From Tritrichomonas musculus (lineage: Eukaryota; Parabasalia; Tritrichomonadida; Tritrichomonadidae), in assembly GCA_039105265.1 (NCBI GenBank), contig JAPFFF010000011.1, forward strand, positions 5,146,001-5,210,000: a stretch of DNA of 64,000 nucleotides, in the 5' to 3' direction. The position numbers were made by a program, and so were the translations under genes. Shown here in pieces: positions 9,401 through 16,980 of this stretch (its first letter is position 1; each line of letters opens with the position of its first letter). The notes under the pieces were generated by a model that did no database searches, was not told the DNA's origin, and saw nothing but the letters and a program-made list of their open reading frames with translations.

Positions 9401-10393
9401 AGTGGTTCCTTGTTTGGAATAAAGTTCTTCTTGAAGACACCATCACAATGTTTGACATGAGATTCAAATCTAAACATATTTTCAGCTCCTCGATGAGTGT
9501 ATGAATGACATTTTGGACAAATATGTATTTGAGTTAGTTTTTCAGGATTCTTAATATACATAATATGAATAATTTGGTCTTTCGAGAAAAGTAATGCAGA
9601 ATGAGTTGGATAAGATTTATCGAAAAACCATTGTTCAGATAAGTCGTAATATGAAGAATTATCAGTTTTAGTAAATTCGTAAATATTAATATTGAGATGA
9701 TGTTTCTTAGCTAATTCTTCCATTTGTTCCATCGTTACTCCTTTGAATTCTTTGAGAATCTTTAATCCTTGTTTTGGAATTTTGGTGTTATATTCAATAT
9801 TATGTTCTTTGAGAAGGATTTTTTTAGCAACCTTAGTTCTATCTTGTACTCGATATTTTTGAGTGTCTGCAAGTTTATGTATTTCAACATTATTTACAAT
9901 TATGATATCACTCAAACAGATTGCAAGAAATCGATAGAAACATAATTTATCATCTTCATTGTCAGATATAATAAAATCATTTTTGATGAATTCTTCTGGT
10001 AAATCTTTGATATGTCCAGTAACCTTTCGCATTCGTGAGACAGTAAATGAAATTGAACCAACGATTGTTAATTTAGTTGATGAAGATGATGTTTCATATG
10101 AATTGAGATTCGATTCAATATACATTTTAACATAATCAAGGTCCTGAATTGAATTTACAATAATTGGAATTGATTCTTTAAAGTTTCTCCATTTGATTTC
10201 ACGAGCCTCATATTCATATTTATTTTCATCAGAATCTTCACCAAAATTAACTGTAGGAGATTCAAATACACCAGATAATTGGAAATGAATTTTGAATGGT
10301 TTTAGTTCTCTATCAAATACTTGTTGCAATGATTCGAAGATTTGATTTAATGATGAGATTTGATTGAAATAATAAATAACAATTGGGGAGCCA
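6490..10393 (-). CDS. Protein-primed family B DNA polymerase of P1 (interrupted by P2)
   Basis: The frame is open for about 1300 codons, from the P2 junction to the stop at 6490. Visible parts in order: a Cys/His-containing domain (DDKLCFYRFLAICL), a zinc finger (CPKCHSYTHRG...H..HC), exonuclease motifs (TYDFETMEQ, FNSSRFDSNLF, YNDNDVEMM), an embedded HNH-like zinc module (CHLCKEHF...LDRINNDIGH...CAEC), and the palm motifs DFNSLYPSSF, KISMNGSYGYDG and LDTDSYY. The upstream part of the gene lies beyond the P2 insertion, outside the window. This enzyme copies the element from a terminal protein primer. Confidence 0.85.
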
Positions 10394-10599
10394 AGTAGTG
10401 ATGAGTGTTCCGGATCCAGGTCAGATAGAATTACCTAAATGCCCCCATTCCTGACCCATAACTGAAGGCCACATAACTATTTTTGAATTGACCCCAAATG
10501 ATGCTCATGACTAGGAATAAATGGCCAGTATCATGGGTGATATAGATGTTCACTCATGACAGCCATTAATGACCCATAACTGAAGGTCACAGTGATCAC

Positions 10600-10647
<48 letters not shown>

Positions 10648-10731
10648 GAATTTTCGGCCAAAGGATTTTCAGAGGGGGTCCCAAAATTCAATTTATGGGA
10701 TTTGCTATTTTTAAATTTTTTCGCATTCCAA
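10394..10731. other. Gene-free left terminal region of P2
   Basis: It holds the element terminus, two direct copies of a 22-base unit TGACCCATAACTGAAGG(Y)CAC at 10452 and 10570 (118 bases apart), and a (CTA)16 microsatellite at 10600-10647. Just before the gene, a GGGGGTCCCAAAATTCAATT stretch resembles the inverted repeat flanking the related gene in P6. No gene is seen. Confidence 0.6.
10600..10647. repeat. (CTA)16 microsatellite
   Basis: Sixteen uninterrupted CTA units. Read as TAG/AGT on the other strand, this is the same triplet that begins several Polinton ends here, so it may derive from a terminus; that is a guess. Confidence 0.9.
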
Positions 10732-12009
10732 ATGAGCGTCGTCCCAACTGACAACCAAATCGTCTCATACGAAGCCCCTTTCTGCAAGGAATTGGAGATT
10801 CGCATGAACCGATTATTGAAAATATCCCAACGTCAACATGATCGCGAGTCAGCTATCAAGTGCTATTTCTATAAGGAGCTCTCGCTTGATGAGTACGATG
10901 AGTGGATTCGCGAACTGGATACCAAAATCGCTGGTTATACAGACATTGAATCTCCCGAGCGAGCACTGGATCTGAAGATGTTATCATATATCAACCGAGA
11001 TCGCGAACGTCTCATCAAGTTTCAAGATGATTTCAGTAAGAAACGCAATGAGTTGATTCACAGTTATACGCACCCCGTTGATTACGCTATTGAGAACATC
11101 ACAAAGGATATCAATATGTTCAACCAGGATTTGCTCACTGGCATGTTCGAATTGTTCGTCAATAAGGTCATATCATTATGTCCCAAGGACAAATCATATG
11201 AGAGTACCATTAAATCCGTATACCATGATAAGACATCTACCAAGGTCATCAATATATTCAATTCATTATCCCAACGATTGATATCCAGCTTCACCAAGCT
11301 ACTCGCAGGAGTTGGACCAAATGAGTACTTCGCAAGTGATAAACACAGATATGATCCCCTCATGAAATTGTATGATGCTATCAGCAATGCTTGTCAAATG
11401 CTATACCTCGGTACAATCTACAATGCGATCGATAATAACCTTAACCTATACCCCCCAACTGATATGTCAAATAGCAAACTCGTTAAGAGCTATTCACGAG
11501 TTCTCATGAAGAACCTCAATGACTTTATCATACACGATGTATCCAAAATCATCGATGGGGAGATCAAGGATTGCATTGGCAAAATATGTGAAAACGAGTT
11601 ATTGAATAATATCCACATTCGGGAATCCAATCATAGTCCCCCGCAGAGTGATATAGCTGAGAAACCCCAACCTGCACCCATTGTTGAAGACCCCCAAGAC
11701 AATGCTGAAGAATCCCATCATAGCCCCCCGCAGATCGGGATAGCTGATGTATCAAACGTCGACCCCCAGCCTACACCCATTGCAGCTAAAGCACATGGGA
11801 TTGCTCAGGAGAAGACCTTGGACGAGTTCATTAATGGACTCCCAAATGATCGAATATCTATAGTCGAACTAACCCCAAAATATAACCAGTACTTCAACAC
11901 CAATATAACCCCTCGTGGATTAGGTATGATACTCTCCAAGTCTAGCAAACTGGTTAAGACCATTGCATGGGAGAAGCGTGTTAAAGTCGTGTACTACGCT
12001 AAGGCCTGA
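10732..12009 (+). CDS. P2 protein with C-terminal winged-helix-like domain
   Basis: 425 residues from the ATG at 10732, chosen because the P6 relative (39717-41039) begins with the same MSxVPT..Q.VSYE sequence. Mostly helical and charged, with a Pro/Gln/Ser-rich linker at about residues 300-350. The last 65 residues (TLDEFINGLPNDRI...ITPRGLGMILSKSSKL) look like a winged-helix DNA-binding domain and match the end of the otherwise different protein at 24304-25368. It could be a replication or terminal-region protein. Function not established. Confidence 0.7.
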   Translation: MSVVPTDNQIVSYEAPFCKELEIRMNRLLKISQRQHDRESAIKCYFYKELSLDEYDEWIRELDTKIAGYTDIESPERALDLKMLSYINRDRERLIKFQDDFSKKRNELIHSYTHPVDYAIENITKDINMFNQDLLTGMFELFVNKVISLCPKDKSYESTIKSVYHDKTSTKVINIFNSLSQRLISSFTKLLAGVGPNEYFASDKHRYDPLMKLYDAISNACQMLYLGTIYNAIDNNLNLYPPTDMSNSKLVKSYSRVLMKNLNDFIIHDVSKIIDGEIKDCIGKICENELLNNIHIRESNHSPPQSDIAEKPQPAPIVEDPQDNAEESHHSPPQIGIADVSNVDPQPTPIAAKAHGIAQEKTLDEFINGLPNDRISIVELTPKYNQYFNTNITPRGLGMILSKSSKLVKTIAWEKRVKVVYYAKA

Positions 12010-12091
12010 GATGATCTATTTTTGGACCCCAGATGATTTTGGGAAAACCCGTATTTTGATATTTGAATATTGATTTTTTTCCGCATTCCAA

Positions 12092-12319
12092 ATGGAAGCC
12101 ACTCCAAACCACCTCAATGTCTACGAATACATCAACACACTAGTAGCCCTATTGCCAAAGCCTGATGGATTTGCCAAATGCAATTTCGCGATATTGTGTG
12201 ACAAGTTCCCATTCAACTTGAGGAACTCATTGTACCTCGCGAGGGTCCTATATGTATCACTCCAGAATGGTTCTGAAACCATTAGGTTCTACCCTAATAA
12301 GCTCAAGGAGATGGACCTC
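12092..12319 (+). CDS. Family F protein of P2, interrupted by P3
   Basis: The ATG at 12092 follows a leader nearly identical to that of the 10732 gene (TTTTTTCCGCATTCCAAATG). The visible 76 codons match the start of 41234-41713 very closely (VYEYINTLVALLPKP, CNFAILCDKFPFNL). The frame runs into the P3 terminus at 12320, so only the N-terminal half is in the window. Confidence 0.7.
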
Positions 12320-12345
12320 AGTAGTATATGTATGTTGATTTGGAC

Positions 12346-12380
12346 GGTCAGATAAAGTTTAAAGTTAACGGTCGCCACTT
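12346..12380. repeat. 35-base direct repeat, copy 1 (copy 2 at 12840-12874)
   Basis: The unit GGTCAGATAAA(G/T)TTTAAAG and then TTAACGGTCGCCACTT flanks the 12430-12804 gene in the same orientation with a single mismatch. TTCATCTTTGA-like repeats follow both copies. It could mark how this gene was captured, or be a shared promoter. Confidence 0.7.
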
Positions 12381-12429
12381 GAATATTCATCTTTGATATT
12401 TATATTTTATTTTTTTTTATTTCTATAAA

Positions 12430-12804
12430 ATGTATTACATCTATGAATCAACTTTTGGTGAAATGCCAAGAATACCAGACCCTGAAATGATGCCGAATGA
12501 TGTTAAACGCTTGAGATTCTTTCGTGAACATACATTTAATAAACGACTTTATTTTATAAGTGAAAGTGAAATGATGATATATCGTTATTATGTTCCTGAA
12601 GAATACATTCAACATCCGAGTGAGAGAAGTTGGGACAAACTGCATCCAGGCTGTGAAAACGGATATATTAAAGAAGTTCATCATAAAGGAACAAAAACAA
12701 AAGGCTTTGAATTGATACCTGATGATGAATCTAAGAAAAGAAGGGTGTGGTTGACATTGAATGACAGTAATATGAAACAACTGAGAGCTCAAAATGATTT
12801 ATAA
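12430..12804 (+). CDS. Unknown 124-residue protein
   Basis: It starts at an ATG after a T-rich leader. The protein is charged, with HPSERSWDKLHPGCENGYIKE in the middle and a basic C-terminal third. No relative occurs elsewhere in the window and I do not recognise it. It is flanked by the direct repeat described above, which suggests it travels as a unit. Confidence 0.5.
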   Translation: MYYIYESTFGEMPRIPDPEMMPNDVKRLRFFREHTFNKRLYFISESEMMIYRYYVPEEYIQHPSERSWDKLHPGCENGYIKEVHHKGTKTKGFELIPDDESKKRRVWLTLNDSNMKQLRAQNDL

Positions 12805-12941
12805 ATGAATCAACATTAATGATGTTTTATTTTTGTGGAGGTCAGATAAATTTTAAAGTTAACGGTCGCCACTTTTGATCTTCATCTTTGAATCTTCATC
12901 TTTGAATTTACATCTTTGAATTTACATCTTTGAACTTGTTT

Positions 12942-13346
12942 AGTAGTATATATCAGTCGGTTTCCGTCGGGCTAAAGCCCACCGTCAACACGACTAATGA
13001 CCAAAAATAACAACAACGAAAAATAGAACTTTCAAAAATTTTTTATTTTTTTATCAGCAATTTATAATGTCAAACCAAGCCGAACAATTAAGCATCCTCA
13101 TTAATAGAATCAACAAAAAGCTAAAAGGTTGGAGACCTGCATTAAAATACCTCTACGATAATGATGATGTTGTTGACGGAGTACTAAAAGAGATAAATCA
13201 CTTTATTGAACAACTAAAGAAATTCAACGGTCCTGCTGAATTAATTGCTGAACTTGAAGAACTCATTTATTAGACAATTCATTTAATTCTTTCTCAAGCT
13301 GATGAACTTTATTTTTATTTTTTTAATTTCACTCTAAAGATATGTC
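12942..13346. mobile_element. P4: left end of a Polinton (continues at 34275-34944)
   Basis: It begins AGTAGTATATATCAGTCGG, matching the P7 end (AGTAGTATATACGAGTCGG). A hairpin GGGCT-AA-AGCCC follows. The inner part is nearly identical to the P5 terminal repeat and carries gene D, then the start of F. P5 is inserted at 13347 with target duplication TATGTC. On the far side P4 continues with F and the end of an ATPase gene until P6 begins at 34945. Confidence 0.75.
13067..13273 (+). CDS. Terminal-repeat protein D (P4 copy)
   Basis: 68 residues, helical and charged: MSNQAEQLSILINRINKK, then LKYLYDNDD and AELEELIY at the end. It differs from the P5 copies by a handful of residues. Its leader (TTTTTTATCAGCAATTTATA) is the same as in P5. 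After the stop, about 50 bases match the 3' end of gene B as found at the left end of P5, and then the F leader begins, so this end is a hybrid of the two P5 ends. Function unknown. Confidence 0.65.
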   Translation: MSNQAEQLSILINRINKKLKGWRPALKYLYDNDDVVDGVLKEINHFIEQLKKFNGPAELIAELEELIY

Positions 13347-13701
13347 AGAGAGATAGGGGGACCGGCTGAGCAGGGGATAAAAAAGGGGTATCAAAAGGGG
13401 TAGGGTTAAAATACATATTTTTAAATTCAAAAATAACACAACTCAAAAAATCGAACTTTCAAAAATTTTTTATTTTTTTATCAGCAATTTATAAAATGTC
13501 AAACCAAGCCGAACAATTAAGCATCCTCATTAATAGAATCAATAAAAAGCTAAAAGGATGGATTCCTGCATTAAAATACCTCTACGATAATGATGATATC
13601 ATAGATGAAGTACTAAAAGAGATAAATCACTTTATTAAACAGCTAAAGAAATTCAACGGTACTGAACAATTAATAGCTGAACTTGAAGAACTCATTTATT
13701 A
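13347..13701 (+). repeat. P5 left terminal inverted repeat (355 bp, with gene D)
   Basis: Pairs with 33920-34274. The outer 150 bases contain GGCTGAGC and several AAAAGGGGT units; the rest is gene D. Long terminal repeats are typical of protein-primed linear replicons. Carrying a whole gene in the repeat keeps two copies that can be homogenised. Confidence 0.9.
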
Positions 13702-13702
13702 G
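13496..13702 (+). CDS. Terminal-repeat protein D (P5 left copy)
   Basis: 68 residues, predicted all helical, with Leu/Ile heptads and no Cys. It is identical to the right-hand copy except for one residue near position 56 (Thr here, Pro there). The gene lies wholly inside the inverted repeat, and its 3' end overlaps convergent gene B by 11 bases. Because it sits next to the replication origin at each end, a role in terminal replication, end binding or regulation is possible but unproven. Confidence 0.7.
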   Translation: MSNQAEQLSILINRINKKLKGWIPALKYLYDNDDIIDEVLKEINHFIKQLKKFNGTEQLIAELEELIY

Positions 13703-13919
13703 ACAATTCATTTAATTCATTCTCAAGCTGATGAACTTTATTTTTGAGGCTGTTGATGTCTTCTATAAGAGACTCACGAACAGCGAGACCGTCAGAGCCA
13801 AGCATTCCTGATTTGATATTGTTGAGATATTGTTTGTAATCATAACACTTTTCTTTTAATCCTCGTTTGATTCGTTTTAATTCGGGTATTTCTTTCTTGT
13901 ATTCTGTTAGTTCACTCAT
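13692..13919 (-). CDS. Small coiled-coil protein, family B (P5)
   Basis: 75 residues, starting MSELTEYKKEIPELKRIKRG. Very close to 498-728 and 46651-46884. Divergent from gene A with 14 bases between starts. It overlaps D at the 3' end. See the P1 copy for the description; the near-identity of the N-terminal 18 residues in three elements marks the functional part. Confidence 0.7.
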   Translation of the reverse strand: MSELTEYKKEIPELKRIKRGLKEKCYDYKQYLNNIKSGMLGSDGLAVRESLIEDINSLKNKVHQLENELNELSNK

Positions 13920-13933
13920 TTAATAACAATTAA

Positions 13934-14167
13934 ATGTCTGTTATTAATCAAATGAGAACCGTTCATGATGATAAACACAAAAACTATTTTGATAGATTAC
14001 AATTAACGATGCAAAAGAATAGAACAAAAATAAACTCAGCTCCGACAGTGAAATGTTATAATGAAAAAGGTAATGTATTTCATGAACCACAGCCAAAAAC
14101 GACTAAATCATTAAATCATCATGATTCACTTAATCATTCTGTGGTTGTCAGGAGCAACAACATTTAA
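13934..14167 (+). CDS. Small conserved protein, family A (P5)
   Basis: 77 residues with RTVHDDKHKNYFDRLQL, INSAPTVKCYNEKGNV and a SLNHSVV tail, as in 216-482. Its 3' end overlaps the convergent coiled-coil gene by 42 bases, a longer overlap than in the other two elements. Unknown function; a constant neighbour of B and the coiled-coil gene. Confidence 0.65.
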   Translation: MSVINQMRTVHDDKHKNYFDRLQLTMQKNRTKINSAPTVKCYNEKGNVFHEPQPKTTKSLNHHDSLNHSVVVRSNNI

Positions 14168-14656
14168 AAAGTATTCATTAATGACTTTTGATTGCTGATC
14201 AACAACATTTGAAAGCTTATTGATATGTTCTTCAAGTATTTTATTTTTATCGATGAGCTGTTTAATGATGATATCAACGTGAATCAACTTACTGTCAAAC
14301 AAATCGCGAAGTTCATCAGTTTTGGAAGATATCGCATCAACTGTTTCTCTCAGAATAATAATATCAGCGGTGATATTGTCATTCTCAAGTGTTTTAGTGA
14401 TTGTATTCCCGACTTTCTTCAAATAAATGTCTCCGTCACATCGTTTTCCTTCTTTGCAATTACGTTTTGTGATTTTGTATTCATTTCCGTCATTAGTGAT
14501 GATTTTATAAATCTTGTTCAAATAGTTTGTCGTTTGTGATTTCATTTGCTCGATATTCTTATGACAGAACAAATCGAATTCTTCAAGTGATTTAAATACT
14601 TTAACTTCATTTCTGTTTTCATTTATTATTTTAACTTCATTGATGTTTTCATTCAT
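14126..14656 (-). CDS. Coiled-coil virion-module protein (P5)
   Basis: 176 residues. The N-terminal part (EVKVFKSLEEFDLFCHKN, then TTNYLNKIYKIIT..EYKITKR) matches 45931-46365. The C-terminal half is a long coil ending in NKLSNVVDQQSKVINEYF. It follows the pVI-like gene on the same strand by 32 bases, and pVI plus coil appear together in P6 too. Possibly an assembly or spike-base protein (inference from place and coil only). Confidence 0.65.
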   Translation of the reverse strand: MNENINEVKIINENRNEVKVFKSLEEFDLFCHKNIEQMKSQTTNYLNKIYKIITNDGNEYKITKRNCKEGKRCDGDIYLKKVGNTITKTLENDNITADIIILRETVDAISSKTDELRDLFDSKLIHVDIIIKQLIDKNKILEEHINKLSNVVDQQSKVINEYFLNVVAPDNHRMIK

Positions 14657-14688
14657 TTGAGTTTATGATAAAACGTTTATAGATATCA

Positions 14689-14940
14689 TTAAACTTTATC
14701 TAATATTGACTTTCCGACCGTTCCAACTCGGCCTGTCATACTTAAACCTGTATCAATAGTGTCAATAACTTGACCGACGCCTGGAATGAATTTCGTTATC
14801 GGTTTAACTTTATCGATAATCTGTTTTCCGACATCAACGACTTTAGGGATGTTATCAACAATCTTTGTTGCTACATCTTTGATTTTGTTTCCGAACTTCT
14901 TGAAACCGTTCTTTATCTTATTGAATATGCCTATACCCAT
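14689..14940 (-). CDS. pVI-like small basic amphipathic virion protein
   Basis: 83 residues. It starts MGIGIFNKIKNGFKKFGNKI, an amphipathic Lys-rich helix, then VDNIPKVVDVGKQIIDKVK, an IPGVGQVIDTIDTG turn, and GKSILDKV at the end. The P6 copy (45629-45880) has the same length and motifs. It is divergent from MCP with 53 bases between starts. Small basic proteins with an N-terminal amphipathic helix next to MCP recall the membrane-lytic protein VI of adenoviruses; the function is inferred, not shown. Confidence 0.6.
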   Translation of the reverse strand: MGIGIFNKIKNGFKKFGNKIKDVATKIVDNIPKVVDVGKQIIDKVKPITKFIPGVGQVIDTIDTGLSMTGRVGTVGKSILDKV

Positions 14941-14993
14941 TTTAAAGAGTAAATAAAAGAGATAATATATTGATTCTTTTTATTAAATCATAA

Positions 14994-16862
14994 ATGTTAT
15001 ATCGTAATGAGAGATCACATAACCATCAAATCGAAACAGGAAATGTATTGCATGCATTTGAAGAGATGCGTCATATGATTAACGTTAATGACGGAACACG
15101 TTCATTTTCATTCAGAACTGTTGACTGTCATGATCAGCCCGCACCGTTTACAGCAGGTCAATACTCACAAATCAGTTTAACTCATCCTGATCATTTCATA
15201 AGTGATGTTGACAAAGGATTTCTAACATTTCATGTCAAACTAGATTTACAGTTGAATACCGATCTTGATAAATTGCGAACCATTGAAGACCCTCAACACT
15301 TCTACAAACTGTTTGTCGGTTTCAAATCATCAAATCAGTTGTTCGATCGTTTAGAGATTCTACATAATAATGTTAATGTCGGATATCAACAGAATGAATG
15401 TGTTCGTGAAGGTTTCTTATATTCTGCACTTAAACCAGAAACAGAAAAGAAAAGACGTAGATTCGTTCATTCTTTATGGGAAAATGTAAGTCAATATTCA
15501 CAAACAATGGCAGGAACGTATGTAAATCTGATGAATTTCAAAGAGAACGGAAGAGCACAAGTTGAATTTGATTTAAACCTTCCGTTTGATGACTTACTAG
15601 CATTACAGGCATTTGATCTGTTCCCTAACGGAATCATCGGTGATTTATCAATTCGTTTTCAAGTCAGCCCCGCCGGTCTTGTTTGGGCTGTTATTGATCC
15701 GTATGTAGTTGCTGAAACAAAAGCATTTCTCGAAGATGATGAATCTGTTTCTGCTGAATCATTAGATAAACTTCGTGATTTAAAGGTTCGCGGTAAACTT
15801 AAACGTCAATTCACACAAATCGGTAATGAAGCAACCATTCCTTCCGTGTTTGATCAAACACTTACAATCAAATATCAAAGAATACATGCAGGTAATCCTG
15901 TTGAGGAAGATGAAACACCAAAAGAAGTTGTATTTCATTACACAACTGATGATTATGAGAAGTTTCATGTGAAAGAGTCTGATGTTAATAAAGGAACGTT
16001 TGCAGAAATGATTGCATCGGCAAATCCCGATGCTCCGTTAGCTCCTGGCGATTTTGTTAAAATCTTAGAAACAAAACATAAAGACATTGAATATTCAAAC
16101 GGTGTTGCAACATTGACCTGCAATCAAATGACAATCACTCTTTGCAAATCAAACATGCAGGGCTACGGTGTTTGTGAAGCAACACGTCAAGGTATTGAAA
16201 ACATTTTGAGACAAGGTTTAATCATTCCTTCACAGAAGGTTGATTATCATGCATTTCCGATTGCTGCCGCCGCAAACGGAATCAAATCAACATTGAACAT
16301 ACCTTTGATTAACGTTACAACGATATCGGTTCTGTTTCCAAAGCATCATAATGATTTGACTGTATTTGAAAACCCTGTTTATCAAAACTGTTATTTGAAC
16401 ATAGGCGGTAAGAACTTCCCTGACGAGAACGTAGATACCATCGGTGCAAGATTCTTTGAGAATCAATTGACTGCCGGTGATTTAGACGCAATTACACTTC
16501 AATGTACAAAGGAATTTGAAGATTCATTTACTATGCCAAAGAACGACTCACGAGGTAATCGATACAAAAACACTTTGTCTGATGCAACATCATTTGTATT
16601 CAATATTCAAACTGAAAGATCATCTGCAGGTTATTGTTATGATGGTTTAGACGGAGGTTTTGGTAATGTTCAAATTCAAATCAACGGTCAACCAATTCAC
16701 ACAGGTGTGAACGATACATATTATAATGTAAATGAAGAAGGTACAGTTCATCCACCCCCCTGTCAGTTATGTTTGTGCCGTGATACATACTTTAAATTAT
16801 CTCTCGAAGGTTTAGAATACGTTGATGATGAAACGCCAAAAGGTTCGCAAGCTAATGAATAA
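14994..16862 (+). CDS. Major capsid protein (double jelly-roll type) of P5
   Basis: 622 residues. N-terminal NVNDGTRSFSFRTVDCHDQPAPF and QYSQISLTHPDHFISDVDKG are shared with the P6 copy at 43509-45581, as are DRLEILHNNVNVGYQQNE, PFDDLLALQAFDLFPNGI and the C-terminal PPCQLCLCRDTYFKLSLEGL. The length and position beside the pVI-like gene fit the Polinton MCP, which is predicted to form trimeric capsomers. The middle (about residues 280-370) is the most variable stretch, as expected for outer loops between the two jelly rolls. Assignment is by context and overall look, not by a diagnostic motif. Confidence 0.75.
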   Translation: MLYRNERSHNHQIETGNVLHAFEEMRHMINVNDGTRSFSFRTVDCHDQPAPFTAGQYSQISLTHPDHFISDVDKGFLTFHVKLDLQLNTDLDKLRTIEDPQHFYKLFVGFKSSNQLFDRLEILHNNVNVGYQQNECVREGFLYSALKPETEKKRRRFVHSLWENVSQYSQTMAGTYVNLMNFKENGRAQVEFDLNLPFDDLLALQAFDLFPNGIIGDLSIRFQVSPAGLVWAVIDPYVVAETKAFLEDDESVSAESLDKLRDLKVRGKLKRQFTQIGNEATIPSVFDQTLTIKYQRIHAGNPVEEDETPKEVVFHYTTDDYEKFHVKESDVNKGTFAEMIASANPDAPLAPGDFVKILETKHKDIEYSNGVATLTCNQMTITLCKSNMQGYGVCEATRQGIENILRQGLIIPSQKVDYHAFPIAAAANGIKSTLNIPLINVTTISVLFPKHHNDLTVFENPVYQNCYLNIGGKNFPDENVDTIGARFFENQLTAGDLDAITLQCTKEFEDSFTMPKNDSRGNRYKNTLSDATSFVFNIQTERSSAGYCYDGLDGGFGNVQIQINGQPIHTGVNDTYYNVNEEGTVHPPPCQLCLCRDTYFKLSLEGLEYVDDETPKGSQANE

Positions 16863-16869
16863 ATAAACT

Positions 16870-16977
16870 GATTTCGATTGAAGGTTAAAATTACCCCTTT
16901 CTATAGCTCTTTTTATTTTTGTGATTCTTTGACTGTTCCGTTCACGGGCGGCATTTGAAGGCTTTATTTTTGCGATC
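16870..16977 (+). repeat. P5 intergenic repeat block, copy a
   Basis: GATTTCGATTGAAGGTTAAA begins a block that runs through CTCTTTTTATTTTTGTGATT and CCGTTCACGGGCGGCATTT. Copies lie at 24123-24225 (full), 24229-24272 (front part), 25371-25420 (inverted) and 31303-31335 (inverted, short). All sit just after a plus-strand gene or, for the 24229 copy, before one. A processing, termination or recombination role is possible. Confidence 0.75.
16963..16972 (+). promoter_or_regulatory. TTTATTTTTG box before P5 integrase
   Basis: The ten bases TTTATTTTTG lie 8 bases before the ATG at 16981. The same box at 5-11 bases precedes at least nine starts in P5 and P6. Confidence 0.5.
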
Positions 16978-16980
16978 AAA

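Larger units (their letters stand above)
1..10393. mobile_element. P1: old Polinton (partial), host of the P2 insertion
   Basis: This stretch holds Polinton genes in the order coiled-coil, A, B, C, TM, ATPase, F, HNH, KilA-N and PolB. It starts before the window and ends where P2 begins at 10394 (P2 target duplication candidate GAGCCA, 10388-10393). No terminal inverted repeat is visible. It is taken as one element because the genes complement each other, but the 1.8-kb gene-free interval 4711-6489 could hide a junction between two elements. It is the outermost layer of the nest and so the oldest. P2 interrupts its PolB gene; the other genes read openly. Confidence 0.6.
10394..12319. mobile_element. 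P2: left end of a Polinton inserted in P1 PolB
   Basis: It begins AGTAGTGATGAGTGTTCCGG, closely matching the left end of P6 (AGTAGTGATGGTAGTTCCGC). Its genes (wHTH-family protein, then F) match the P6 order, and its higher GC also fits P6. P3 interrupts it at 12320 inside F. The right arm should lie beyond the window. Confidence 0.65.
12320..12941. mobile_element. P3: short Polinton left end or small inserted cassette
   Basis: AGTAGTATAT at 12320-12329 recurs at 12942-12951, where it begins P4. Two readings fit. Either P3 is a Polinton with the same terminal 10 bases that P4 then entered, or 12330-12941 is a 612-bp insertion that duplicated 10 bases of the P4 end. Inside are a 35-base direct repeat (12346-12380 and 12840-12874, one mismatch) and one gene. 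No inverted repeats are seen at the cassette ends. Confidence 0.45.

Noticed and set aside
10600-10647. Poly-Ser frame read from the (CTA)n microsatellite on the minus strand
   Set aside because: The protein is only a translation of the simple repeat plus non-coding terminus.
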